Of a stretch of DNA of 54,620 nucleotides, positions 35,300-44,424 are shown piece after piece. Positions within the stretch are counted from its first letter, which is position 1; each line of letters opens with the position of its first letter. This DNA comes from an uncultured Hyphomicrobiales bacterium. GTDB lineage: Bacteria; Pseudomonadota; Alphaproteobacteria; Rhizobiales; Devosiaceae. The notes under the pieces are model-generated. The model was not told the DNA's origin. It saw only the letters and a program-made list of their open reading frames with translations, and ran no database searches. A program made the translations under genes and the position numbers. The stretch spans positions 1 through 54,620 of the forward strand of contig CAIMLX010000225.1 of assembly GCA_903842455.1 (NCBI GenBank), read 5' to 3'.

Positions 35300-36484
35300 T
35301 TGAAGATCAAGAGCATCGAAGCCTTCACCATCACCAACCCGATTGCCGGTGGCACCTACGAGGAAGCCAAGCAGCGGGGCAGTGCGCGGCGGCCGCCGTG
35401 GACCAAGGATGCCGAGGTGGCGAACCCGATGTCGCGCTACCCGCGCTACAAGGCGCTGCGTGCCAGCTGGAACGCCAAGTTCCCGGCAGTGGGCGTGATC
35501 GTCACCGCCGACGATGGCAGCTGGGGCTTCGGCACCACGGGCTACGGCCAGCCGACGGTGTCGATCATCAACGACCACATCGCGCCGCTGCTCGAGGGCG
35601 AGAACGCGCTGGCGACCGAGAAGCTCTACGACATGATGATGCGCATCGTGTCGCCGTACTCGGCGTCGGGGCTCGCGTCCTACGCCGTGTCGGGCATCGA
35701 CCTGGCGCTGTGGGACCTCAAGGGCAAGGTGCTGAAGCTGCCGGTATACGAACTGGCGGGCGGCGCGGCGCGGGACAAGCAGTTCTGCTACGCCACCGGC
35801 AACGACACCGACTGGCACATGGAGCTGGGGTTCAAGGCGACGAAGCTGGCGTGCCCCTACGGCACGGCCGATGGGCTCGATGCGCTCGACAAGAACGAGG
35901 CTTTCGTCGGCAAGGCGCGCGAGCTGATCGGACCGCATGTGGAGTTGATGCTCGACTGCTGGATGGCGTTCGATGTGGAGTTCGCGGTGCGGCTGGCGCA
36001 CCGGCTGCGGCCGTTCAACCTCAAGTGGATCGAGGACTGCCTGATCCCGGAAGATCACAGCAGCCACAAGGCTTTGCGCGAGCGGCTGCCGTGGCAGACG
36101 ATCGCTACCGGCGAGCACTGGTACACGCCCTACACCTTCTTCGAGGCGGCAAAGGATCGCGTCGCGGACATCTTCCAGCCCGATATCCACTGGGTCGGCG
36201 GCTTCACGGCCTGCCAGAAGATCGCGTCGATCGCCGAGTATGCCGGGCTCGACATGTACTGCCATGCGGGCATGAACACGCCCTACGGCCAGCACTTCAC
36301 CATCGCCTCAACGGCGTCGAAGTGGGGTGAGTTCTTCGTTGGCGGCGCCGTCGGGCAGCCGCTCAAGGAGACCAACAACTATCCGGGGATGGCGGTGCCG
36401 GTCGACGGCTACGTCGTCGTCTCGGACGAGCCGGGCTTCGGCCACGGACTGAGCAAGGACGCCATCGAGAAGATGGTGGTCTGA
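35300..36484 (+). CDS. Enolase-superfamily dehydratase, L-rhamnonate dehydratase-like
   Basis: 394 residues. It shares with E. coli RhmD the segments LMLDCWM, LKWIEDCL and GIDLALWDLKGKV. The metal ligands fall at D219, E245 and E272, and the catalytic His at H322 (MYCHAGMN), with spacings (26, 27, 50) nearly those of RhmD. The reaction would be dehydration of L-rhamnonate to 2-keto-3-deoxy-L-rhamnonate; RhmD enzymes also accept L-mannonate and L-lyxonate. The start is TTG 35300 behind GGAGGAG. It follows the lactonase by 18 bases. L-fuconate dehydratase is the main alternative but is usually longer. Confidence 0.8.
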   Translation: MKIKSIEAFTITNPIAGGTYEEAKQRGSARRPPWTKDAEVANPMSRYPRYKALRASWNAKFPAVGVIVTADDGSWGFGTTGYGQPTVSIINDHIAPLLEGENALATEKLYDMMMRIVSPYSASGLASYAVSGIDLALWDLKGKVLKLPVYELAGGAARDKQFCYATGNDTDWHMELGFKATKLACPYGTADGLDALDKNEAFVGKARELIGPHVELMLDCWMAFDVEFAVRLAHRLRPFNLKWIEDCLIPEDHSSHKALRERLPWQTIATGEHWYTPYTFFEAAKDRVADIFQPDIHWVGGFTACQKIASIAEYAGLDMYCHAGMNTPYGQHFTIASTASKWGEFFVGGAVGQPLKETNNYPGMAVPVDGYVVVSDEPGFGHGLSKDAIEKMVV

Positions 36485-36573
36485 GGATGGTCAGCGGGCC
36501 TGCCCCGATCTGGCGGCCTGCCTGAACAGTAGACGAACGACTTCTGAACGAGATCCTGGAGGAGGAAATCCGA

Positions 36574-38352
36574 ATGAACTTAGGACTGAAGAAAATCCTG
36601 ACTGGCAGCGCGATGGCGCTGCTGGCCGGTTCGCTGATGGCGACCACTGCGATGGCGCAGGTGGCCGACATGCCGCGTAACGAAACGCTGGTGCTGACCC
36701 CCTGGGGCGACCAGCCGGCACAGTTCGCCAACACGGAGAACTGGCACCCCTACCTGACCTCGGTGACGCATCAGCGCGACGCGATGCAGATCACCGTCAA
36801 CGAGGGGTTGTTCTACACCAACCTCAACACGGGCGAATTGATCCCCTGGCAGGCCGAAAGCTACGAGAACGCAGCCGACTTCATGTCGGCGACGATCAAG
36901 CTGCGCGACGGCGTGGAATGGAGCGACGGGCAGAAGTTCACTGCCGAGGACGTGAAGTTCACCCTCGAGACGCTGCGCGACGCGCCGCCGGAAATCAACG
37001 GCTCGGCCTCGTTCAAGGAATGGGTGAAGGACGTCGAGGTCGTCGATGCGCTGAACCTCAAGATCAATTTCAACAAGTCGGCGCCGCGCTTCGTGCGGGA
37101 CTTCCTGGCGCTTGGCCACGAGAACCACTACCCGGTCCTCGCCAAGCACATCTGGGAAGGTCAGGACATCACGACCTTTACCAACTACGATCTGGCCAAG
37201 GGCTGGCCGGTTGGCACGGGTGCCTACAAGCTCGTGCTCTCGACCAACCAGCAGGAAATCTTCGATCGCCGCGACGACTGGTGGGGAGCCAAGGTCGGCT
37301 TCGAGGACCTGCCGGCGCCCAAGCGCATCATCCTGGTGCCGGTCTCGTCGGACGACGCGATGGGCCAGCTGCATATCGCCAACCAGATCGACGGCGGCCG
37401 CCAGCTGCTGATCGGTACGTTCGAGGCCGCACGGGCCCAGAACGACAAGCTCGCCTCGTGGAACCCGGAAGGTCCGAACTGGGGTGCCCCGGACGGCTGC
37501 GACTACTCGCTGGTCTTCAACCAGATGAAGGCGCCGTGGAACGACGTCAACCTGCGCTACGCAATGAACTTCGCCATCGATCGCGATGGACTGAACGACA
37601 TCGGGTACGAGGGCAGCCAGAGGCCCGTGACCTTCGCGTTCTCCAACTACATGGCCGGCACCTGGCTGGGTGAAGGCAGCCCGCTGCAGGCGGTGCTGGA
37701 CAAGTACGACCTCGACAACCCCGATCCCGCCAAGGTCGAGGAATACATGACCAAGGCCGGCTACGCCAAGGACGCCAACGGCCTCTGGGCCAAGGACGGC
37801 ACGGCACTGCAGGTGACGGTGCGGACTCCGGCCTTCATCCAGCCGGTGCTGGCGCCGCTGACGCAGCAGCTGAAGAATGCCGGCTTCGACGCGGTTCAGG
37901 CACCGGTCGACGACACCTGGCTTCCCGACATCCAGAGCGGCAATTTCGACACGATGATCTTCGTGCATTGCGGTTCGCTGTCGGAGCCGCTGGAGACGCT
38001 GCAGCACTACCACAGCAAGTTCGCGCGGCCGCTCGGGGAGAACATCCCGAACGCCATCGCGGCCTCGCGCTACATGAACCCCGAGTATGACGCGCTGATC
38101 GATGCCATGGACGCCGTCCCGGCCAGCACGGATCCGGACTCGGAGTACATGAAGAACGCCGTGGCGGCGCTCGACATCGCGCTGCGCGACCTGCCGCAGA
38201 TCGACATGCTCGAAGAGTACCATGTGGTGACGTTCAACAACACTTACTGGACCGGTTGGCCGTCGGCTGCCGATCCGTACGTGGCGCCGTACACCCCGTG
38301 GGAAGCCTTCAACGTGGTGATCCACAAGCTGCAGCCGACCGGCGCGCAGTAA
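36574..38352 (+). CDS. ABC importer substrate-binding protein, family 5 (system 2)
   Basis: A 592-residue exported protein with a signal peptide ending AMAQ near residue 29. It has SBP_bac_5 features: NEGLFYTNL, KLRDGVEWSDGQKFTAEDVKFTLETL, and AMNFAIDRDGLNDIGYEG. It ends LQPTGAQ like its paralogue at 24537-26321. GGAGGAGG precedes ATG 36574. It lies inside the rhamnose-type operon, so a rhamnose-containing oligosaccharide (for example from pectin) is a more likely ligand than a peptide; this is inference from neighbourhood only. Confidence 0.9.
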   Translation: MNLGLKKILTGSAMALLAGSLMATTAMAQVADMPRNETLVLTPWGDQPAQFANTENWHPYLTSVTHQRDAMQITVNEGLFYTNLNTGELIPWQAESYENAADFMSATIKLRDGVEWSDGQKFTAEDVKFTLETLRDAPPEINGSASFKEWVKDVEVVDALNLKINFNKSAPRFVRDFLALGHENHYPVLAKHIWEGQDITTFTNYDLAKGWPVGTGAYKLVLSTNQQEIFDRRDDWWGAKVGFEDLPAPKRIILVPVSSDDAMGQLHIANQIDGGRQLLIGTFEAARAQNDKLASWNPEGPNWGAPDGCDYSLVFNQMKAPWNDVNLRYAMNFAIDRDGLNDIGYEGSQRPVTFAFSNYMAGTWLGEGSPLQAVLDKYDLDNPDPAKVEEYMTKAGYAKDANGLWAKDGTALQVTVRTPAFIQPVLAPLTQQLKNAGFDAVQAPVDDTWLPDIQSGNFDTMIFVHCGSLSEPLETLQHYHSKFARPLGENIPNAIAASRYMNPEYDALIDAMDAVPASTDPDSEYMKNAVAALDIALRDLPQIDMLEEYHVVTFNNTYWTGWPSAADPYVAPYTPWEAFNVVIHKLQPTGAQ

Positions 38353-38382
38353 AGGCAAAAAGCCTTCGGTCCTCCCGACCGA

Positions 38383-38412
38383 GCGGGCGGCGACGTCTTC
38401 CCCGCCGCCCGC
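38383..38412 (+). terminator. Hairpin after binding-protein gene (system 2)
   Basis: GCGGGCGGCG (38383-38392) pairs perfectly with CGCCGCCCGC (38403-38412) around a 10-base loop, 30 bases after the stop. There is no U-run. It again separates a binding-protein gene from its permeases. Confidence 0.65.
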
Positions 38413-38451
38413 ACCTCCTGAACGCTTCTGTGGAACCGAAACGGTGCACCT

Positions 38452-38555
38452 TTCCAAACGTGTCATCCCCGCGACAGCAGGGACCCACCTCCCCACCAGC
38501 GCCGACTTCAAGTTGGGTCCCTGCTTCCGCAGGGATGGCAACGTTGGGGAACGGT
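38452..38555. repeat. REP-like repeat between binding-protein and permease genes
   Basis: GCAGGGACCCA (38477-38487) and TGGGTCCCTGC (38514-38524) form an 11-base perfect inverted repeat, flanked by GTGTCATCCCCGC and CGCAGGGATGGC. It is of the same general type as the GGATCCCGGCC element near position 50. It fills most of the 255-base gap before the permease gene, in which I see no coding sequence. Confidence 0.65.
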
Positions 38556-38607
38556 CCCCCTCAGTGACCCGACGGAGCGTGCCCGGTCGACGGATGCGGA
38601 TAGAACA

Positions 38608-39612
38608 ATGAGCAAGGAAATCGTGCGCTACATCGCGACGCGCTTCGGCCAGCTGCTGGTCGTCGTGTTCGTGGCGGTGAGCGTCAACTTCATCATTCCG
38701 CGGCTGCTGCCGGGCGATCCGGTGCAGACCGCGCTGGCGCGGCTGCAGACCAGCGGTGGCGCGGCCAATGTCGACATCCAGGCGGTCTCGGCGGCCTATC
38801 GGGCGCGCTACGGCCTTGATGCACCGGTCTGGCAGCAATACATCAATTACTGGGGCGACCTGCTGACGCTGGACCTCGGGGTGTCGTTCGCGAACTTCCC
38901 CGAGAAGGTATCGACGATGATCGGCAACGCGTTGCCGTGGTCGGTGACGCTGCTGGCCGTGGCGACGCTGATCGCCTTCTCGGTCGGCTCGCTGCTCGGC
39001 GCGAGGCTCGCCTGGCCGACGGCGGGGCGCGGGATCAAGTCGCTCGTGCCCTTCCTGATGGTCCTGACGTCGATCCCGTTCTACCTGCTGGCGATCATCC
39101 TGATCTATTTCTTCGCGGTGGTGCTGAAGTGGTTTCCACCGGCGGGCGGCGTCGACACGACGCGCATCATGCGGCTCGACTGGGCCACAACCTACGACAT
39201 CCTCGAACACGCATTCCTGCCGTGCATGGCGATCGTGCTGGGCAATGTCGGCTTCTGGGCGCTCGGCATGCGCAGCCAGATGGTCAACGTGCTGGGTGAG
39301 GACTACATCACGTTTGCCGAGGCCAAGGGCCTGCATCCGCGCCGCATTTTCGTCTGGTACGGCATGCGCAACGCGCTCCTGGCCCAGGTAACGGCACTCG
39401 CATTGAGCCTCGGCTCGGTGGTGTCGGGTGCGGTGCTGGTCGAGGTGATCTTCAACTATCCCGGCCTCGGTTCGCTGCTCTACGTGGCCATCCGCGGACA
39501 GGACTATTTCGTTATCCAGGGTGTGGTGCTGATGCTCATCGTCTCACTGGCGGTGCTGCTGTTCATCGTCGACCTGCTTTATCCGCTGCTTGACCCGAGG
39601 ATCCGGCGATGA
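38608..39612 (+). CDS. Peptide-type ABC importer permease, DppB-like (system 2)
   Basis: A 334-residue permease with an N-terminal charged segment and helix (ATRFGQLLVVVFVAVSVNFIIPRLLPGDPV), the extracytoplasmic RARYGLDAPVWQQYINYWGDLLTLDLG segment, further helices, the permease loop (FAEAKGLHPRRIFVWYGMRNALL), and the family ending LLYPLLDPRIRR. It overlaps the DppC-like gene by ATGA. Confidence 0.91.
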   Translation: MSKEIVRYIATRFGQLLVVVFVAVSVNFIIPRLLPGDPVQTALARLQTSGGAANVDIQAVSAAYRARYGLDAPVWQQYINYWGDLLTLDLGVSFANFPEKVSTMIGNALPWSVTLLAVATLIAFSVGSLLGARLAWPTAGRGIKSLVPFLMVLTSIPFYLLAIILIYFFAVVLKWFPPAGGVDTTRIMRLDWATTYDILEHAFLPCMAIVLGNVGFWALGMRSQMVNVLGEDYITFAEAKGLHPRRIFVWYGMRNALLAQVTALALSLGSVVSGAVLVEVIFNYPGLGSLLYVAIRGQDYFVIQGVVLMLIVSLAVLLFIVDLLYPLLDPRIRR

Positions 39613-40472
39613 ACCGCTTCTGGGCCAATCTCAGGCGCAACTACGAGCAGGGACGGATCAGTCCACTGCTGATCGTCGGCCTCGGCATCCTGCTCGCCGT
39701 CGTGCTCTTCGGGCTGATCGGACCGTTCTTCACCGATGCAACAAACGCCCAGGTGGGCGCGGTGCGGCCGCGCCGCCCGCCCGGTGGCGACTACTTGCTC
39801 GGCACCGACTCGCAGGGTCGGGACATGTGGACGCTGTTGATCTACGCCACGCCCAACACGCTGAAGATGGGCCTGATCGCCGGCTTCATCGGGGTCGGGC
39901 TCGGCACCGTGCTCGGGCTGATCGCCGGGCAATTCGGCGGCTGGATCGATGCGGTGATCCGGGTGATCTCGGATTCGCTGCTGACCGTGCCGGCCATCGC
40001 CATCCTCGTGATCATCGCTGGCAATATCGACCGGATGAGCACCTTTGTGATGGCGCTGGTGGTGGCATCGCTGGGCTGGATGTTCACCGCCCGCACGGTA
40101 CGGGCACAGGTGCTGTCGATCCGCGAAAAAGCCTATGTGGAAGTGGCAAGGGTGAACGGTGAAGGCCCGTGGGAAATCCTGTTCCGCGAGGTGATGCCCA
40201 ACATCATGCCGTATATCGTCGCGAGCTTCGTCGGCACCGTGTCGGGGTCGATCCTCGCGGTGATCGGGCTCGAGGCGCTGGGTCTCGGCGCGCTCGAGGA
40301 GATGACGCTGGGCAACACCATCTACTGGAGCCAGCAGAGCTCGGCGGTGCTGCGCGGCTACTGGTGGTGGTGGGGGCCGCCGATCGTGATGATCGCGCTG
40401 ATCTTCATCGGGCTGTTCCTCACCTCGGTCGGCTTCGACCGGTTCGCCAACCCCCGTCTGGCGAGGCGCTGA
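39609..40472 (+). CDS. Peptide-type ABC importer permease, DppC-like (system 2)
   Basis: A 287-residue permease. After a short charged N-terminus and first helix come the family's DYLLGTDSQGRDMWTLLIY segment, the helices, and the permease loop VNGEGPWEILFREVMPNIMPYI. It ends FDRFANPRLARR, typical of DppC proteins. The start overlaps dppB by 4 bases and the stop overlaps the next start (TGATG). Confidence 0.91.
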   Translation: MNRFWANLRRNYEQGRISPLLIVGLGILLAVVLFGLIGPFFTDATNAQVGAVRPRRPPGGDYLLGTDSQGRDMWTLLIYATPNTLKMGLIAGFIGVGLGTVLGLIAGQFGGWIDAVIRVISDSLLTVPAIAILVIIAGNIDRMSTFVMALVVASLGWMFTARTVRAQVLSIREKAYVEVARVNGEGPWEILFREVMPNIMPYIVASFVGTVSGSILAVIGLEALGLGALEEMTLGNTIYWSQQSSAVLRGYWWWWGPPIVMIALIFIGLFLTSVGFDRFANPRLARR

Positions 40473-41500
40473 TGGCCGTTGACATGACACAGAAGCCGAT
40501 CCTCGTGGTGAAGGACCTCAACGTCCACTACGACACCGGCAAGGGACCGGCCAAGGCGGTGAACGACGTGTCGTTCTCGCTGAGGCCCGGCGAACGGCTC
40601 GGGCTGATCGGCGAGAGCGGCTCGGGCAAGACCACCATGGCGACGGCGCTGATGCGGCTGACCCGGGCGCCGGGGCGGATCGTCTCGGGCAGCGTCGAGC
40701 TCGACGGGCAGGACCTGCTGAAGCTCTCCGACAAGGACCTGCGGGAAGTGCGGCTGCGCGATATCGCGCTGATGCCGCAGGGAGCGATGAGTTCGCTCAA
40801 CCCGGTGATGCGGCTCGAGGAGCAGATGATCGACGCGATCGTCGCGCACGTGCCCAACCTGAAGCGGCCGGAACTCGATGCGCGGGTGCAGCAACTGCTC
40901 AAGCAGGTGGGGCTGGAGCCCGAAGTGGCGCGGCGCTATCCGCACGAGCTAAGCGGCGGCATGAAGCAGCGCGCGGCGATGGCGATTGCCACGTCGCTGA
41001 GCCCCAAGGTTATCGTCGCGGACGAGCCCACGTCGGCGCTTGACGTGGTGGTGCAGCGGCAGGTGATGCAGACGCTGGGGCGCCTGCAGGACGGGCTTGG
41101 CGCGGCGGTGGTGCTGATCGGGCACGACATGGGGCTGATCGCGCAGTTCGCCGATACGGTGGGCGTGATGTATGCCGGCAAGATCGTCGAGATCGGGCCG
41201 GTGCGGCAGATGATCGAAGCGCCGAAGCACCCCTATACCAAGCTCCTGGTCGAGAGCCTGCCGGGCATCGAGGTGAAGCAGGCGCTGGTGGGTATCCCCG
41301 GCCTGCCACCGCCACTGGTGAACCTGCCGACGGGCTGCAGCTTCAACCCGCGCTGCCCGTTCGCCTTCGACCGCTGCCGCAGCGAGACGCCGCAGCTGCA
41401 GGAAGTGGTGCCGAGCCAGTTCGCGGCCTGCCACCTCTACCCTGACCACAAGGAATTGCCGCCGCTGCCGGCGCGCGCCACGCGGGAGTTGCACGCATGA
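40472..41500 (+). CDS. Peptide-type ABC importer ATP-binding protein, DppD-like (system 2)
   Basis: 342 residues: Walker A GESGSGKT (47-54), MPQGAMSSLNPVMRLE, signature HELSGGMKQRAAMAIA, Walker B VIVADEPTSALD, and a C-terminal Cys motif CSFNPRCPFAFDRC. It closely parallels the DppD-like protein of system 1 (same PQGAM.SLNPVM and SGGMKQR blocks). ATG 40472 overlaps the permease stop; the reading frame upstream lies inside the permease gene. Confidence 0.9.
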   Translation: MAVDMTQKPILVVKDLNVHYDTGKGPAKAVNDVSFSLRPGERLGLIGESGSGKTTMATALMRLTRAPGRIVSGSVELDGQDLLKLSDKDLREVRLRDIALMPQGAMSSLNPVMRLEEQMIDAIVAHVPNLKRPELDARVQQLLKQVGLEPEVARRYPHELSGGMKQRAAMAIATSLSPKVIVADEPTSALDVVVQRQVMQTLGRLQDGLGAAVVLIGHDMGLIAQFADTVGVMYAGKIVEIGPVRQMIEAPKHPYTKLLVESLPGIEVKQALVGIPGLPPPLVNLPTGCSFNPRCPFAFDRCRSETPQLQEVVPSQFAACHLYPDHKELPPLPARATRELHA

Positions 41501-42510
41501 GCGCGCTGATCGAAGCAAAGGGCGTCACCAAGCGCTACGGATCGTTCACGGCGCTCGACGACGTGACGCTGACGCTCAGCGACAGCGAGCCGTCGATGAC
41601 CGCGGTTGCCGGGGAATCCGGATCGGGCAAAACGACGCTGGCGCGGATGATGCTGGGGTTCATCGACCCGACCGAAGGGTCGGTCGAGTATCGCGGCAAG
41701 GATGTCGCGACCATGAGCGCCAGCGAGAAGCGGGCATTCCGGCGCGAGGTGCAGCCGGTGTTCCAGGATCCGTTCGAGGTGTTCAACCCGTTCTACCGGA
41801 TCGACAATGTACTGACGACGCCGGTGAAGCGGTTCCGGCTCGCCGATACCGACGCCAAGGCGCAGGCGCTGATCGAGGATGCGCTGAAGCGCGTCGGGCT
41901 GCGGCCCCAGGATACGCTGGGGCGGTTTCCGCACGAGCTGAGCGGCGGGCAGCGGCAGCGCGTGATGGTGGCACGGGCCGTGCTGTTGCGGCCCAAGCTG
42001 ATCGTAGCGGACGAGCCGGTATCGATGGTGGATGCCAGCCTGCGCGCCACCATTCTCGACGAGCTGAGGACGCTCAACCGCGAACTCGGCATCTCGATTG
42101 TCTACATCACCCACGACCTGACGACGGCATTCCAGATCTGCGACAATATCGTGGTGCTGTATCGCGGCAGCGTTGCGGAAGCCGGGGCGGTGGAGCAGGT
42201 GATCGGCCGGCCGAAGCACCCTTACTCGCAGCTGCTGGTCTCCTCGATTCCGCTGCCGGACCTGTCCAAGGCCTGGGGGGCGGACGAGATCCCCGTGACC
42301 GAGGCGAATGCCGCCCGGACCAATAACGGGTGCAAATTCGCGCCGCGCTGCCCGCATGTGATGGATCAGTGCTGGCAGGCGCCGCCGCCAAAATATATGC
42401 CGGACGCACAGAGGCTGGCGACATGCTTCCTCTATCGCGACGCGCCGGTTTCGCCGGACGCGGATGTCGCGTCCGTCTTCAGGCCGCCGCAGGCGGCTCC
42501 AGTTTCGTAA
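41497..42510 (+). CDS. Peptide-type ABC importer ATP-binding protein, DppF-like (system 2)
   Basis: 337 residues with Walker A GESGSGKT (39-46), signature HELSGGQRQRVMVARAV, Walker B LIVADEPVSMVD and switch ITHDLTTAF. A C-terminal extension carries the oligopeptide-type Cys motif CKFAPRCPHVMDQC, which the system 1 counterpart lacks. It overlaps the DppD-like gene by 4 bases and completes the importer. Confidence 0.9.
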   Translation: MSALIEAKGVTKRYGSFTALDDVTLTLSDSEPSMTAVAGESGSGKTTLARMMLGFIDPTEGSVEYRGKDVATMSASEKRAFRREVQPVFQDPFEVFNPFYRIDNVLTTPVKRFRLADTDAKAQALIEDALKRVGLRPQDTLGRFPHELSGGQRQRVMVARAVLLRPKLIVADEPVSMVDASLRATILDELRTLNRELGISIVYITHDLTTAFQICDNIVVLYRGSVAEAGAVEQVIGRPKHPYSQLLVSSIPLPDLSKAWGADEIPVTEANAARTNNGCKFAPRCPHVMDQCWQAPPPKYMPDAQRLATCFLYRDAPVSPDADVASVFRPPQAAPVS

Positions 42511-42527
42511 GGGGTTTTGGAGAGACC

Positions 42528-43274
42528 ATGAACCAGATCGATCTCAACGGCCAGGTGGCCGTCATCACCGGCGGCGCGCAGGGCATCGGCTTTGCCATCG
42601 CCTCGCGTCTCGTCAAATCGGGCGCCAAGGTGTCGCTGTGGGACATGAACGCCGAGCTGCTAGCCAAGGCCAAGGCCGAACTGGGCGAGGCGGCGTCGAC
42701 CATTGCGGTGAACATCACAGATTATGATGCGATCGCCGCAGCCGTCGCCGAGGTCGAGAGCAAGCTCGGCAAGCTCGATATCCTCGTCCACTCGGCCGGC
42801 ATTGCCGGCAAGAACGCGCCGCTCGACGAGTACGAGCTCGACGAATGGCGTCGGGTGATCGAGATCGACCTCAACGGGGCGTTCTACGTCAACCGCGCCG
42901 TGCTGCCGGGGATGAAGGCGCGCAATTACGGGCGCATCGTCAACATCGCCTCGATCGCCGGCAAGGAGGGCAACCCGAATGCCTCCGCCTATGCGGCGGC
43001 AAAGGCCGGCGTGATCGGCATGAGCAAGGCCGTCGGCAAGGAATGCGCGAAGTACGACATCGCCATCAACGTCATCACCCCGGCGACGGCTAAGACCCGC
43101 ATCCTCGACGAGCTGAAGCCCGAGTTCATCGACTACATGCTGAGCCGCATTCCGCGCGGCCGCTTCCTCGAGGTCGAGGAAGCCGCGAACATGGTCAGCT
43201 GGCTGGTGTCGAAAGAGAACTCGTTCACCACCGCTTCGGTGTTCGACCTCTCGGGCGGCCGGGCGACCTATTGA
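42528..43274 (+). CDS. SDR oxidoreductase, candidate 2-keto-3-deoxy-L-rhamnonate 4-dehydrogenase
   Basis: A 248-residue classical SDR with cofactor motif TGGAQGIG (14-21), NNAG-equivalent HSAG near 88, catalytic S142, and Y155/K159 (YAAAK). An acidic residue after beta-2 (D39 in LWDM) suggests NAD rather than NADP. ATG 42528 follows AGAG. In the non-phosphorylative L-rhamnose and L-fucose pathways, an SDR oxidises the 2-keto-3-deoxy acid at C4. An SDR sugar 1-dehydrogenase is equally compatible with the fold, so the role is inferred from the operon. Confidence 0.8.
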   Translation: MNQIDLNGQVAVITGGAQGIGFAIASRLVKSGAKVSLWDMNAELLAKAKAELGEAASTIAVNITDYDAIAAAVAEVESKLGKLDILVHSAGIAGKNAPLDEYELDEWRRVIEIDLNGAFYVNRAVLPGMKARNYGRIVNIASIAGKEGNPNASAYAAAKAGVIGMSKAVGKECAKYDIAINVITPATAKTRILDELKPEFIDYMLSRIPRGRFLEVEEAANMVSWLVSKENSFTTASVFDLSGGRATY

Positions 43275-43294
43275 TTTTGCACTGAGGACCAGAG

Positions 43295-44323
43295 ATGGCG
43301 CACAAGCTCACCGACCGGCGGCAGGCCGGCAAGACGACATTGCAACTGCCGCCGTTCGGCTTCGGCACGGCGCACCTGGGCGGCATGTACAGCCGCCCGT
43401 CCGGCGAGGTGGCGCGCGCCACCTTGCAGGCGGCGTGGGATGGCGGCGTGCGGTTCTACGACACCGCGCCCTATTACGGGCTGGGGCTTTCCGAGCACCG
43501 GACCGGCAATTTCCTGATGGACCAGCCGCGCGACCAGTTCGTGCTGACCACCAAGATCGGGCGCTACTTCAAGCGGCCGGCCGACCCCAAGACCTTCGAT
43601 CGCGGCGGCTGGGGCGGCGGGCTCAACATGGAGATCGTCTGGGATTATTCCTATGACGGGGTGATGCGGAGCTACGAGCAGAGCCTGTTGCGGCTGGGGC
43701 TCGATACGATCGACGCGCTGTTCATCCACGATCCGGAGCCGCAGGGGCATGGCGAACACCATGCCGCGCGGATGAAGGACATGGCGACGACGGGGATCAA
43801 GGCGCTCGAGGAGCTGAAGGCCTCCGGCCAGATCAAGGCCATCGGCATGGGGATGAACGCGGCGGATTCGCTCGTGAACATCGCGCCGCTGGTGCCGCTC
43901 GATTTCTGCATCGTGGCGATGCCGTACACGCTGCTCGACCAGGGTTCGCTCCATACCGGGATGCAGCGCTGCGTCGACGAGGGGATTTCGGTGGTGATCG
44001 GCGCGCCTTATGCCTCGGGCATTCTCGCTACCGGGCCGATCGAGGGGGCGCGCTACGCCTACGGCTTCGCCGACGAGGCGACCAAGGAGAAGACGCGGGG
44101 GATACTCGCGGTGGCAGGGCGGCACGGGGTGTCGCTGCAGGCCGCGGCGCTGCAGTTCCCGCTGGCGCATCCGGCGGTGGTGTCGGTGATTCCCGGTGGG
44201 GCGAAGCCGGAGGAAGTGACCTCCAACCTCAAGTACCTCACCGAGGCGATCCCGGCGGAGTTCTGGGCCGAACTCAAGGCGCAGGGGCTGATCGTGGCCG
44301 ATGCACCGGTGCCGGCGGCGTAA
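43295..44323 (+). CDS. Aldo/keto reductase, candidate L-fucose/L-rhamnose (aldose) 1-dehydrogenase
   Basis: A 342-residue AKR barrel with the catalytic tetrad D56, Y61 (FYDTAPYYG), K87 (LTTKIGR) and H145 (FIHDPEP). Sequences of this type are usually annotated D-threo-aldose 1-dehydrogenase or L-fucose dehydrogenase; they oxidise the sugar to its lactone with NAD(P). It is the last gene of the plus-strand operon and would provide the first step before the COG3618 lactonase. Pyridoxal 4-dehydrogenase-like activity is an alternative in the same family. Confidence 0.82.
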   Translation: MAHKLTDRRQAGKTTLQLPPFGFGTAHLGGMYSRPSGEVARATLQAAWDGGVRFYDTAPYYGLGLSEHRTGNFLMDQPRDQFVLTTKIGRYFKRPADPKTFDRGGWGGGLNMEIVWDYSYDGVMRSYEQSLLRLGLDTIDALFIHDPEPQGHGEHHAARMKDMATTGIKALEELKASGQIKAIGMGMNAADSLVNIAPLVPLDFCIVAMPYTLLDQGSLHTGMQRCVDEGISVVIGAPYASGILATGPIEGARYAYGFADEATKEKTRGILAVAGRHGVSLQAAALQFPLAHPAVVSVIPGGAKPEEVTSNLKYLTEAIPAEFWAELKAQGLIVADAPVPAA

Positions 44324-44366
44324 GCTGTGCGCTGAGAGGGCGTGGATGACCTTCCCTTCACCCTGA

Positions 44367-44388
44367 CCCTCTCCCCGTGGGGAGAGGG
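44367..44388. terminator. Bidirectional terminator between convergent operons (repeat-derived)
   Basis: CCCTCTCCCC (44367-44376) and GGGGAGAGGG (44379-44388) form a perfect 10-base palindrome in the 101 bases between the convergent AKR and DHDPS-family genes. The same core with CTCACCC(C)TGACCCTC-type flanks occurs at 49799-49830, and a related core within 5395-5552. This suggests the terminator role is served by a dispersed repeat. Confidence 0.6.
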
Positions 44389-44424
44389 GATGTGGTTGCT
44401 GGGACGGTGGTCCATGCGTGGGAC

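Noticed and set aside
34232-36295. A minus-strand open frame of almost 700 codons opposite rhaM, the lactonase and the RhmD-like gene
   Set aside because: It is an antisense shadow; the plus strand encodes three recognisable enzymes with ribosome sites and conserved active-site residues.
36580-39336. A minus-strand open frame of more than 900 codons opposite the system 2 binding protein and permease
   Set aside because: Low-complexity Arg/His/Val-rich translation with no domain; it spans a repeat and a terminator, and the plus strand is clearly coding.
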